A DNA stretch of 64,000 nt from CAKZSB01 sp964646405 (lineage in GTDB: Bacteria > Pseudomonadota > Gammaproteobacteria > Granulosicoccales > Granulosicoccaceae). Within the stretch, counting starts at the first letter, position 1, and each line of letters begins with the position of its first letter. The notes beneath the pieces were generated by a model. It was not told the DNA's origin. It did not search any database and saw nothing but the letters and a program-made list of their open reading frames with translations. Below are positions 1 through 7,724 of the stretch, in pieces. The translations under genes were made by a program, and so were the position numbers. Where the stretch lies: the NCBI GenBank assembly GCA_964646405.1, contig CAZYDV010000001.1, positions 1-64,000 of the forward strand. The letters are read 5' to 3'.

Positions 1-13
1 TACAGTACACTGA

Positions 14-34
14 CGGGCACCGGTACGGTGCCCG
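14..34. other. Strong stem-loop just downstream of the substrate-binding protein gene
   Basis: A perfect 9-bp inverted repeat (arms at 14-22 and 26-34, loop of 3 nt) lies 21 nt past the stop codon of the minus-strand binding-protein gene. No run of T follows it on the minus strand, so it does not look like an intrinsic terminator. Stem-loops in this place often protect binding-protein mRNA relative to downstream transport genes; that role is inferred. Confidence 0.5.
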
Positions 35-55
35 CCGTGCAGAGGAAGCGCGGGC

Positions 56-1348
56 TTACTTCTTTACCCAGCTAGGTACGGTGAATTCACCCGTAGCGTA
101 TTTCTCAGGATAAACCACGGCATTGCTTCCATCTTCGTACCATTGAATGACCACCATCGACGGTGAGCCATCTTCGTAGGGCTCAGTGATATCAAAGCGC
201 GCATTGTGCGGGTAGGTGCGACCGGTGCGCGGCTCGACTTCATCATTGCCCCAGAACGCGTAGCGAAGCCAGGGCTTGCCGTCGAGGTCGAGTTTCAGAT
301 CCTGTTTCTCCATGGCGGTGACCCAGGAGGTATTGTTGAAACCGCCGGCTTCTTCGGCTGCGGCCATCGCCTGCTTTACACCGTGGTAGGCGTTAAAGCC
401 GTTGAAGTGTGGTATGACCGGGCGCGATTGGTATTTGGCCTGATAGGTATCGACAAATTTCTGTGAAACCGGGTCGAGCTTAAATCCCACAGAGGGTACC
501 GGAGACAGCGTCGAGATGCCGCCACCGGCACCACCGGTGTCTTCCCAGAACTCCTGGCCAAGGGCTGCGACGTTAACGCCTGTCATGCCCATTGGTACCT
601 GCAGTTTCACGTATTGTGAAGAGACCACTTGTGAGTTCACCGAGCTGATCAGGTAGATGAAATCGGCACCGCTGTCCTGTGCACGTGAGAAAATCGGCGC
701 AAAATCGTTAGTGGTGATATCGAAAACGATGGTGTCGACCACGTCAATGCCAGCGTTGGGTGCCAGTGCCTCAGTGACCAGGCCTGCGATGGCGCCACCG
801 AATGCGGTGTCTTCCTGCAGGATGATCACCTTGTTCCAGCCCATTTTTTCTTTCAGCACGTCTTTGCCGAAATCGATGTACAGGGTGGCCAACGCCTCGT
901 CGGAGGCGATGTTCATGAAGTAGGGCTTCATGGAGTCGTAGTCTTCGACAATCATGTCGATGATGCCGATGTAGGAAGTCCAGGTGTCGAGCGTGGGGAT
1001 CTGGAACTCCTGCATACGCGGCAACCAACCCAGGGAGACGTCATCGATCGACCCTGAGATAATGAAGTCGACCTCTTCGGATTCAGCCAGATACTCGTAG
1101 GCTTTCACGCCCTCGGTCACGTCTTCGCCGGTGTCAGCCTTGACCAGCTGAATTTGCTGCCCTAGCACACCACCGTTGGCGTTGAGCTCCTCTATCGCGA
1201 TCTCGGCGCCACGCAAGGTCGAAAGACCGGTGTCAGAACTGAGCGAGCCGATAAAGCCCACTTTAATGTCTGCCGCCGCAGCAGACGCGAAAAACGCCGC
1301 TGTCAGACTGGCTAGCAGTGTTGTTTTTAGTCGCATATTTTTCCCCAT
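56..1348 (-). CDS. ABC transporter periplasmic substrate-binding protein, branched-chain amino acid/amide type (Peripla_BP_6)
   Basis: The protein (about 430 aa) begins with MGKN-MRLK, a hydrophobic signal segment and an AAA-D cleavage region, then the typical opening of this family: DIKVGFIGSLSS followed by a GAEIAIEELNANGG segment. It is a soluble ligand-binding component of an ABC importer acting in the periplasm. The start at 1348 has a GAGG six bases upstream; ATG 1336 is an alternative, and a longer frame to 1471 adds a non-signal-like leader and is unlikely. No permease or ATPase is seen; they may lie beyond the left edge. It is divergent from iolC across a region rich in symmetric operator-like sites, so its ligand could relate to inositol, although family members more often bind amino acids, amides or urea. 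The ligand is not determinable here. Confidence 0.88.
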   Translation of the reverse strand: MGKNMRLKTTLLASLTAAFFASAAAADIKVGFIGSLSSDTGLSTLRGAEIAIEELNANGGVLGQQIQLVKADTGEDVTEGVKAYEYLAESEEVDFIISGSIDDVSLGWLPRMQEFQIPTLDTWTSYIGIIDMIVEDYDSMKPYFMNIASDEALATLYIDFGKDVLKEKMGWNKVIILQEDTAFGGAIAGLVTEALAPNAGIDVVDTIVFDITTNDFAPIFSRAQDSGADFIYLISSVNSQVVSSQYVKLQVPMGMTGVNVAALGQEFWEDTGGAGGGISTLSPVPSVGFKLDPVSQKFVDTYQAKYQSRPVIPHFNGFNAYHGVKQAMAAAEEAGGFNNTSWVTAMEKQDLKLDLDGKPWLRYAFWGNDEVEPRTGRTYPHNARFDITEPYEDGSPSMVVIQWYEDGSNAVVYPEKYATGEFTVPSWVKK

Positions 1349-1633
1349 GTTGGACCTCGCGGTTGGTGTTGCGAGCGCGCTTGCGTTGCACGAGCCACAT
1401 TGGCCAGAACGCCGTCTGGCGCTGCCGGCTCGTCCGTTCCCGAACAGCGTATCGAACACGCCTCGACACAAAATACGCTATTACGGGCTGGCTGGAAACC
1501 ATATCCAGCGCTCCGGAGGTGGTTTGAATCACCCGCTCGGCACAGCCTTTGGCAGCGCATTGACAGGTTAACCGGCACCCCCATCAGAGCACCGCTTAAC
1601 CGGACGTTGAGGATACACGCAATAGTGAATACG

Positions 1634-1656
1634 TGTATACATGAATCCTGTATACA
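1634..1656. promoter_or_regulatory. Paired TGTATACA palindromes (candidate GntR-type operator)
   Basis: The 8-bp palindrome TGTATACA occurs at 1634-1641 and again at 1649-1656, centres 15 bp apart; together they form the larger inverted repeat GTATACA-N7-TGTATAC. TGTATACA-like cores are typical of FCD-class GntR regulators, but no such regulator is in the window, so the assignment is inference. Confidence 0.45.
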
Positions 1657-1657
1657 G

Positions 1658-1677
1658 AGATATCGATGATGATATCT
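1658..1677. promoter_or_regulatory. Inverted repeat AGATATC-N6-GATATCT
   Basis: Perfect 7-bp arms (1658-1664 and 1671-1677) flank a 6-bp spacer, directly beside the TGTATACA pair. It could be a third protein-binding site or a transcript hairpin. Nothing further can be said. Confidence 0.3.
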
Positions 1678-1696
1678 GACACCGCGTCAGGCTAGT

Positions 1697-1712
1697 TTGC
1701 AACCGGTTGCAA
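1697..1712. promoter_or_regulatory. Perfect 16-bp palindrome, LacI/GalR-family operator
   Basis: The sequence TTGCAACCGGTTGCAA is a perfect palindrome with a central CG, the hallmark of LacI/GalR-family operators. It lies about 80 bp before the iolC start and within the divergent region, so it could repress iolCBJ, the binding-protein gene, or both. The cognate regulator is not in the window. The palindrome is seen directly; the family assignment rests on the known operator shape. Confidence 0.7.
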
Positions 1713-1792
1713 TTGCTTTGTACGAGCGTCAGAATAGCTGGATCATTTCTGCCGGAATTACCCATGTCGGGCCGTGAATCTGAATCCTGCCG

Positions 1793-2818
1793 ATGCTTCA
1801 AGCCAATGCTGACCGTGAGGTCGGGACATTGATTGACCTCGGTGTGCTTGCGCAAAATCGCTTTGTCTCGATTGGACGCGCCGGGATGGATTTCTACCCG
1901 GATCCACCGGGTACAAAAACTGAGCAGGCAGGGCAGTTCACCGCGTGTTTGGGTGGTTCGTCGGCCAACATCTGCGTCGCGATCAGTAAACACGGGGGGC
2001 AGACTGCGCTTGTCACCAGCGTGTCAGATGACTCGATCGGGCGCTTCTGTCTGAATGAGCTGCGCAACTATGGCGTCGACTGCACCTATGTGAAATCGGT
2101 GGGGGGTGAGTTTCGCAACTCGCTGGCGGTGGTCGAGAGCCGGATCGAAGATCACCAATCGGTGATCTATCGCAATGGTGCAGCAGACTTTCAGATGACG
2201 CAGGCGGATGTTGAATCAGTGGATTTTGCTGACTACTGCGCGTTGATCACCACCGGCACCGTGCTGGCTGCCGAGCCGTCACGCAGCGCATCCTTTCGCG
2301 GTTTTGAGCTGGCACGCACGGCCGGCCTGCCCCTGATCTTTGATCTGGACTATCGGCCCTATAGCTGGGTGTCGGCAGAGGATGCGGCAGAGACCTATTC
2401 GCGCGCCGGCGCACTGTGCGACATCATCATTGGCAACGATGTCGAGTTCGGCTTTATGGCCGGCGACTATGACAAGGGGCTGCAAATGGCGCGTGAGCTC
2501 GCCCGTTCCACTGCCAGTGTCGTGGTGTATAAGATGGGCGAGAACGGTGCCATCACCATCACCGGTGACGACGAATTTCGCACCGGCATATACGCGGTAG
2601 ACGCGCTGAAACCAACCGGCGCCGGCGATGGCTTCATGGGTGGTTTTATCGCTGCCCTCGCTGCCGGTTTCGATTTAAAAGAGGCGGTGTTGCGTGGTTC
2701 TGCGTGTGCCGCCATGGTCGTCTCGCGCGTGGGCTGCGCGCCCGCCATGCCTACAAGCGATGAGCTGGAAGATTTTCTGGACTCGCATCCGGGCCCAACG
2801 ATTAACCAAGAGAACTAA
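1793..2818 (+). CDS. iolC: 5-dehydro-2-deoxygluconokinase (IolC), PfkB family
   Basis: IolC phosphorylates 5-dehydro-2-deoxy-D-gluconate in myo-inositol catabolism. The protein (341 aa) is a PfkB/ribokinase-type kinase: FVSIGRAGMDFYPDPPG near the N-terminus, the GGSSANICVAIS substrate segment near residue 55, and the signature GAGDGFMGG near 276 with the catalytic Asp. The wording of the N-terminal segment is typical of proteobacterial IolC. It lacks the C-terminal DUF2090 domain fused to some IolC proteins. The ATG at 1793 has little ribosome-binding signal; starts between here and about 1844 are possible. iolB follows 5 bp after the stop and iolJ overlaps iolB, which makes an operon. The operon is probably controlled from the palindrome-rich upstream region. 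Confidence 0.93.
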   Translation: MLQANADREVGTLIDLGVLAQNRFVSIGRAGMDFYPDPPGTKTEQAGQFTACLGGSSANICVAISKHGGQTALVTSVSDDSIGRFCLNELRNYGVDCTYVKSVGGEFRNSLAVVESRIEDHQSVIYRNGAADFQMTQADVESVDFADYCALITTGTVLAAEPSRSASFRGFELARTAGLPLIFDLDYRPYSWVSAEDAAETYSRAGALCDIIIGNDVEFGFMAGDYDKGLQMARELARSTASVVVYKMGENGAITITGDDEFRTGIYAVDALKPTGAGDGFMGGFIAALAAGFDLKEAVLRGSACAAMVVSRVGCAPAMPTSDELEDFLDSHPGPTINQEN

Positions 2819-2823
2819 ATCCC

Positions 2824-3666
2824 GTGCATATTGCGCCGTACGATAACAAAAACCAGCCGATCGTCGATGTCGAAAGCGACGTCGTGCCGCTGAACTACTT
2901 CAATATCGTCAAGTTAAAAAAGGGTCAGGCATTTGAGTATCAGGTGCCGGGTTATGAAACCTGTATTGTGCCGGCCACTGGCACCGTTGATGTGGAAATC
3001 GAAGGGCTGAGTTTTGCCGCCCTCGGCAATCGTGGGATCGATGTATGGGATGGTGAACCAGAGGGGGTCTATGTGCCGGTTGGTGCAAAGGTTACGATGG
3101 TCTGTGTCAGCGACGAGACTGAAATTTTTATCGCCGGTGCAAAGTACGACAAAGTACTGGATCCATTCGATGTGCGCGCCAATGCACTGGATCTTGTGCA
3201 ATACGGCTCTGACGATACAAAAACCCACCGCAAGATCAAACATATTCTGGGGCAGAAACAACACGATAAAGTCGGGCGTTTGCTGGTTAGCGAATTGTTT
3301 ACCGTGGGGCAGGGTGGCTGGTCCGGTTTTCCGTCACACAAGCACGACACCGATCGCCTGCCCGATGAAACCCGCCACGACGAGACCTACAACTTTCGTT
3401 TTCGTCCAAACTACGGCTCCGGAGTACAGATGTTACAGCGCGTCGACAATGAGCCGGGCGATGCCTATCACATCGTCGACGGATCGACGATCTGCCTTGA
3501 CAACGGCTATCACCCCTGCGCCGTGTTGCCCGGTTATGAAATGTACTATTTCACCATCCTGGGTGGCCTGAGCCAGCGTTCACTGGTGCAGTTTTTCCAG
3601 CCCACACACGCCGCACAGATCGAAACCATTCCCGGTATCAAGGACATGATCGCGAAGTTCAAATGA
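2824..3666 (+). CDS. iolB: 5-deoxy-glucuronate isomerase (IolB)
   Basis: IolB converts 5-deoxy-D-glucuronate to 5-dehydro-2-deoxy-D-gluconate, the substrate of IolC. It is a cytoplasmic double-cupin metal enzyme. The protein has the usual family length (280 aa) with the C-terminal cupin metal-binding region around residues 175-195 (PSHKHD, RHDETYNFRF) and GYHPCAVLPGYEMYY further on. The start is a GTG six bases after the iolC stop. Its 3' end overlaps iolJ by 4 bp (ATGA), a sign of translational coupling. Confidence 0.93.
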   Translation: MHIAPYDNKNQPIVDVESDVVPLNYFNIVKLKKGQAFEYQVPGYETCIVPATGTVDVEIEGLSFAALGNRGIDVWDGEPEGVYVPVGAKVTMVCVSDETEIFIAGAKYDKVLDPFDVRANALDLVQYGSDDTKTHRKIKHILGQKQHDKVGRLLVSELFTVGQGGWSGFPSHKHDTDRLPDETRHDETYNFRFRPNYGSGVQMLQRVDNEPGDAYHIVDGSTICLDNGYHPCAVLPGYEMYYFTILGGLSQRSLVQFFQPTHAAQIETIPGIKDMIAKFK

Positions 3667-4496
3667 CGATAGCAACGCTTTCACAAGTGCTGCAACCGGC
3701 ACTGCGTGACGGCTACGCCGTGGCGGGTCTCGTCACGCTGGGCTGGGAAGATATGCGTGCCTACGTGGCCGCTGCCGAACAGGAAAACGTGCCGGTGATT
3801 TTGCAGGCGGGGCCGAGTTGTCGCGAACACACGCCACTGCCGATCCTTGGAAAAATGTTTTTGCACCTGGCAGATAATGCCAGTGTGCCGGTGGTGGCGC
3901 ATCTGGATCATGGCTATACGTTTGAAGAGTGCCAGATCGCACTCGACAGTGGATTCACTTCTTTGATGTTTGATGGAAGCCGTAAACCATTGGCTGAAAA
4001 TATTGAACTGACAGCTGCGGTTGCAGAACTCGCACACGCAGCCGGTATTTCATGTGAGGGCGAGATCGGTTTTGTTGGCTACTCCGACGGTGAGCAATCA
4101 AACGGCACCGATCCCGAAGAGGCGGCGCAATTTGCGCAGCAAACGCAAGTCGATGCAATGGCCATATCCGTCGGCAATGTTCACCTGCAGCAGAATCGCG
4201 AGGGTGGTCTGGATGAGGCGCGAGTTGGCGCGATAGAGGCGGTCACTGATGTGCCGCTGGTGATTCACGGCGGCTCAGGCGTACCAATCGAACAGCGCAC
4301 TCGGCTGGCGCAGAACAGTGCGATTTGTAAATTCAATATTGGTACGGAGTTGCGCATGGTGTTTGGGCGATCATTGCGAGCGGTTGTTGAAAGTGACGCT
4401 GAGCAGTTTGATCGAGTAAAAATCTTGCGTCAGACGCATAACCCGATGGTAGAAGCTAGCCGCCAGGTCATTGCCGCCATTGCACAATCAGCTTGA
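3663..4496 (+). CDS. iolJ: Class II aldolase, likely 6-phospho-5-dehydro-2-deoxy-D-gluconate aldolase (IolJ)
   Basis: A class II zinc-dependent aldolase (277 aa) of the fructose-bisphosphate/tagatose-bisphosphate aldolase family. Visible motifs are the catalytic and metal region AHLDHG near residue 80, EGEIG near 130, IHGGSG near 201 and FNIGTE near 222. Sequence alone does not separate IolJ from FbaA or GatY; the position directly after iolC and iolB makes the inositol role (dihydroxyacetone phosphate plus malonate semialdehyde) the natural reading. iolG, iolE, iolD and iolA are not in the window. Confidence 0.85.
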   Translation: MTIATLSQVLQPALRDGYAVAGLVTLGWEDMRAYVAAAEQENVPVILQAGPSCREHTPLPILGKMFLHLADNASVPVVAHLDHGYTFEECQIALDSGFTSLMFDGSRKPLAENIELTAAVAELAHAAGISCEGEIGFVGYSDGEQSNGTDPEEAAQFAQQTQVDAMAISVGNVHLQQNREGGLDEARVGAIEAVTDVPLVIHGGSGVPIEQRTRLAQNSAICKFNIGTELRMVFGRSLRAVVESDAEQFDRVKILRQTHNPMVEASRQVIAAIAQSA

Positions 4497-4720
4497 TTGA
4501 CGCTGGCTTTACTCAGTTTAGATGCCACGCTATGCCGGGTAGGTCTGGCGCATTTCGTGACAAGGGCGTCTTGTAACCGCACTGCGAGCGATGGCCTGAA
4601 CTTGCACAGGCTGAATGTTGTGGTGCGGATTAGGCCGTGAGTGCCAAAATCCGCGCGAGTACGAGACAACTATCCAGAAATAACCTTGCAAATTCTGCAT
4701 TTAGTGCTTAAATTGCGAGG
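4497..4720. promoter_or_regulatory. Gap with a candidate promoter directly before the DUF4143 ATPase
   Basis: No gene is seen in this 224-bp gap. Near its end TTGCAA (4686-4691) and TTAAAT (4708-4713) with a 16-bp spacer resemble a sigma-70 promoter. A start site placed from it would fall almost on the ATG at 4721, giving a leaderless or near-leaderless transcript. GAGG sits immediately against the ATG, too close for a normal ribosome-binding site. Confidence 0.35.
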
Positions 4721-5908
4721 ATGATTGTCAGAGCTGCGCTATCTGAGGTCGAGCGAAGGTTAGGTATTGCCGCTGCTGTTGCCATTCTCGGGCCGCGACA
4801 GGCCGGCAAGACCACGCTTGCTCTGCAGTTGGCAGAAAAGCGTGCGTCGCTGTACCTGGACCTGCAGCTGGAGGCCGATCGAGCGCGGTTGGCTGACGCC
4901 TTTGGGTATTTGCAATTGCATGCCGACAAACTGGTCATCCTGGACGAGATTCATCGTGTTCCAGAGTTGTTCTCTACTCTTCGCTCTGTCATTGACGCCA
5001 ACCGGCGTGCCGGTCGATCAAACGGCCAGTTTGTCATTTTGGGATCAGCCAGCCCTGCACTGTTAAGGCAATCCGGCGAGTCGTTGGCAGGTCGTTTGTC
5101 CTATCTCGAATTGCACGGCATCAATGTCATCGAGGCTCTGAATCATGCGGGTACGGACAGCCCGGCTAACCACACACTCAGCAAGCTTTGGTTAAGGGGT
5201 GGATTTCCCGATGCCTATCTTGCTGGCAGCGATAGTGACAGTCTGCAATGGCGAAGAGATTTTGTAACGACCTACCTGCAACGCGATATCCCCGAGTTGG
5301 GGCCCCGCATCGCGGCAGAAACTCTGCGTCGCTTCTGGACCATGTTGGCACATTTGTCCGCAGGTTTATTGAATCGTTCAGACCTTGCCAGAAGTCTGGA
5401 TGTCAACGCGACTACCGTTTCACGCTATCTTGATTTGATGGTCGATTTGCTGCTGGTGCGTCGGCTACAGCCGTGGCATGGGAACTATGGCAAACGATTG
5501 GTAAAGTCGCCCAAGATCTATTTGCGTGATAGTGGCGTACTGCATGCGTTGTTGGCAATTGATGAGTATGATCAATTGCTGGGCAATCCGAAGCTTGGCG
5601 ATAGCTATGAGGGATTTGTTGCAGAGCAAATTCTCAGCGCAATCCCGTCTGACACGCAAGCCTGGTTTTATCGCACTGCGGCCGGTGCTGAAATTGATCT
5701 GGTGCTGGAATTTGGTAATGAACGCTGGGCGATAGAAATCAAGCACTCCAGCGCGCCCACGACGAGCCGTGGTTTTTACGAAGGATGTCGGGATATACAA
5801 GCCACGCGCAAGATAGTGATTTATCCCGGCACAGAAGCCTATAACGCGAAAGACAATGTTGAGGTGATGCCGGTGACAGCGCTTGTCAGTGAATTGGGCC
5901 GCCGTTAG
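4721..5908 (+). CDS. AAA-family ATPase with DUF4143 domain
   Basis: A 395-aa protein with the two-domain layout of the AAA_14/DUF4143 family: an N-terminal ATPase with Walker A GPRQAGKTT near residue 24 and Walker B LVILDEIHR near 71, then a SFII-like GSASP motif near 109, a winged-helix segment near 215-245 (SRYLDLMVDLLLVRRL), and a C-terminal nuclease-like DUF4143 segment near 310-350 (GAEIDLVLEF, AIEIKHS). These proteins are very common and mostly uncharacterised; some have been discussed as mobile or toxin-like. It stands alone between iolJ and the convergent carbonic anhydrase. Its function is unknown. Confidence 0.85.
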   Translation: MIVRAALSEVERRLGIAAAVAILGPRQAGKTTLALQLAEKRASLYLDLQLEADRARLADAFGYLQLHADKLVILDEIHRVPELFSTLRSVIDANRRAGRSNGQFVILGSASPALLRQSGESLAGRLSYLELHGINVIEALNHAGTDSPANHTLSKLWLRGGFPDAYLAGSDSDSLQWRRDFVTTYLQRDIPELGPRIAAETLRRFWTMLAHLSAGLLNRSDLARSLDVNATTVSRYLDLMVDLLLVRRLQPWHGNYGKRLVKSPKIYLRDSGVLHALLAIDEYDQLLGNPKLGDSYEGFVAEQILSAIPSDTQAWFYRTAAGAEIDLVLEFGNERWAIEIKHSSAPTTSRGFYEGCRDIQATRKIVIYPGTEAYNAKDNVEVMPVTALVSELGRR

Positions 5909-5916
5909 CGATCAGT

Positions 5917-6621
5917 TCAATTGAACGCTTGCTCGAATTCGCCGGTTTTCGAGTTCATGGTCAGAAGCTCGCCGCTGGAAATATCAAACCATGCGCCGTG
6001 CAGTCCAATTTGTTCGCGTTCGAGCAATATAGAAACACAGGGAAAGGTTTTCAGGTGTTCGATTGATTGTCGAATACTGCCAGTCTCCAGTTTGAACTGA
6101 AGCTGTTCGGGGGTATCAGCTTCGCTTCGCTCGATACTGTTGGCGACTGGGTCTAACAGCGATATCCATTTGCCAATAAAATCGCCTGGTGACAGTGGGT
6201 CTGAAGTCTCGCCGCTGATCTGGCGGCGGAACGCATCGACGCCGCCGCAGCGGCCGTGGCCCATCACCACAATGTGCTTGACGCGTAACGCCTGTACTGC
6301 GAATTCTAGCGCGGCGGAGGTGCCGTGATAGTCGCCGTCGGATTCGTATGGCGGCATGATGTTGGCGACATTGCGCACGACAAATATTTCACCGGGTGCG
6401 GCACCGAAGATGGTTTCGGGCGCTGATCGTGAATCACAGCACGCGATGATCATGGTTTCCGGCTTCTGGCCTTTCTCGGCCAGTTCTTCGTAGCGTTCTC
6501 GCTCGCGTGACAAGCGAGTTTTACGAAAGTGCGCGTATCCGCCCAGCAATTTGCGCGGGAAACCCGGATCGACGAGCTCCCGTCGTGACGCAGCCGAATC
6601 ACAGTCTTTGGAATCTGTCAT
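5917..6621 (-). CDS. Beta-class carbonic anhydrase
   Basis: Interconverts CO2 and bicarbonate. The protein (234 aa) shows the zinc-binding and catalytic motifs of the beta class: CCDSR near residue 61 and GHGRCGG near 121, which supply the two Cys, one His and the Asp/Arg dyad. Length matches prokaryotic beta carbonic anhydrases and there is no signal peptide, so it is cytoplasmic. It is convergent with the DUF4143 gene (8 bp apart) and lies downstream of the aminotransferase on the same strand (74-bp gap). Confidence 0.93.
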   Translation of the reverse strand: MTDSKDCDSAASRRELVDPGFPRKLLGGYAHFRKTRLSRERERYEELAEKGQKPETMIIACCDSRSAPETIFGAAPGEIFVVRNVANIMPPYESDGDYHGTSAALEFAVQALRVKHIVVMGHGRCGGVDAFRRQISGETSDPLSPGDFIGKWISLLDPVANSIERSEADTPEQLQFKLETGSIRQSIEHLKTFPCVSILLEREQIGLHGAWFDISSGELLTMNSKTGEFEQAFN

Positions 6622-6695
6622 GGGAGTTCTCGTGTTCCGGAATTAGCCAAACAGTAGTATCGATCTTCGCCTATTCAACCGTTGAAGCAGTCGAG

Positions 6696-7556
6696 TTAAT
6701 GCGACTTTGCCCAATCCCAATACATTTCTCGACAGCGGCGGGCGACGGGCCCTGGTTGCAGGGTGCGCGTCTCGAGTTGGGTTACCGGGGTGACTTTTGA
6801 AATATTGCCGGTGGTGAATATTTCGTCGGCGTGGCGAAAATCGTCCATTGACAGGGTTTTCTCGTGATAGGCGACGCCGTTTTGTTCCAGCAGGGCGCTG
6901 ACCCGCTGTTTGGTGATGCCGTTTAGAAATGTGCCGTTGGGCGCTGGGGTGAATATCTCGCCGTCGACCGCCATCATGATGTTGGATGTGGCGGTTTCCG
7001 CAACGTTGCCCAGCGCATCGCAGACGATCGCGTTCTTGAACCCATTGTTGTTGGCCTCGCGCAGCATGCGGGCGTTGTGCGGGTACAGGCAGGCGGCTTT
7101 GGCGTTGACCAGTGCGGTGGCGATGGTCGGGCGGTGAAATTGTGTGGTGCCAAGTGTCATGCTGGCGTCCGGGTCCGGCATTGGCACGTTTTCAAGGCAC
7201 AGGCAAAAGGCGGTGGATTCAGGGTCGCCGCCGACGACGCTGGGGCCGGATTCGGTCGACCAGTACATAGGTCGTATGTAGACCGCTTCGTCGGCGGGAA
7301 AGTTTGCCAGCCCTTCGAGAGATAGCTGGGTCATTTGCTCTGCCGACATCGTCGGCTTCAGGCCCATCGCGACCGCGGAGTCGTTGACGCGCTGGCAGTG
7401 GCGATCGAGATCGGGGCAGGTACCTTCGAACTTGCGGGCGCCATCGAAAACCAGTGTTCCCAGCCAGGTGCCGTGATCTGCGGCGCGCATGATCGGTGTG
7501 TTGCCGTTGACCCAGGTGCCCTCGAACCAGGTCCAGATAGTAGTGCCGACTGCCAT
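6696..7556 (-). CDS. Class IV (fold type IV) PLP aminotransferase, branched-chain amino acid aminotransferase-like
   Basis: A 286-aa cytoplasmic PLP enzyme of the fold-IV family that includes IlvE, D-amino acid transaminase and (R)-amine transaminases. Visible are the N-terminal HGTWLGTLVFDG segment, the LNAKAA-like stretch VNAKAACLYPHNARML that carries the PLP lysine near residue 152, and the AETATSNIMM cofactor segment near 185. The best guess is a branched-chain aminotransferase, but an amine or D-amino acid specificity cannot be ruled out from sequence. It is divergent from an EamA transporter gene across 168 bp with CTGGT/ACCAG repeats. Confidence 0.82.
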   Translation of the reverse strand: MAVGTTIWTWFEGTWVNGNTPIMRAADHGTWLGTLVFDGARKFEGTCPDLDRHCQRVNDSAVAMGLKPTMSAEQMTQLSLEGLANFPADEAVYIRPMYWSTESGPSVVGGDPESTAFCLCLENVPMPDPDASMTLGTTQFHRPTIATALVNAKAACLYPHNARMLREANNNGFKNAIVCDALGNVAETATSNIMMAVDGEIFTPAPNGTFLNGITKQRVSALLEQNGVAYHEKTLSMDDFRHADEIFTTGNISKVTPVTQLETRTLQPGPVARRCREMYWDWAKSH

Positions 7557-7611
7557 GGTCTGCTTGTGCCTTTCTCAAATGGATAGTGTTAGCGGGAGAG
7601 TCGATGATACG

Positions 7612-7644
7612 CTGGTACCAGACTCATCTGGTCCATGTTACCAG
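7612..7644. promoter_or_regulatory. Repeated CTGGT/ACCAG palindromes between the aminotransferase and EamA genes
   Basis: CTGGTACCAG (7612-7621) is a perfect 10-bp palindrome; CTGGT (7628-7632) and ACCAG (7640-7644) form a second inverted pair with a 7-bp spacer. They lie in the divergent promoter region and could be a shared operator. TGGT/ACCA half-sites occur in several GntR-family operators, but the regulator is unknown. Confidence 0.35.
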
Positions 7645-7724
7645 TCGTGCCGGCATCGCGATAGCGAGCGCCCGACGGTCGCGGGTGATCACGCACAACA
7701 TCGGGCGCAACCTGACAGGACTCA

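Larger units (their letters stand above)
1349..1792. promoter_or_regulatory. Divergent regulatory region between the binding-protein gene and iolC
   Basis: This 444-bp region holds no convincing gene. It carries three kinds of symmetric site within about 80 bp (1634-1712), listed separately: two TGTATACA palindromes, an AGATATC/GATATCT inverted repeat, and a perfect LacI-type palindrome. No sigma-70 promoter could be placed with confidence. Both flanking genes could be controlled from here. Confidence 0.6.

Noticed and set aside
56..1471. Extended N-terminus of the first binding protein (to 1471)
   Set aside because: The added residues are Arg/Ser-rich and would bury the signal peptide; ATG 1348 has a good ribosome-binding site.
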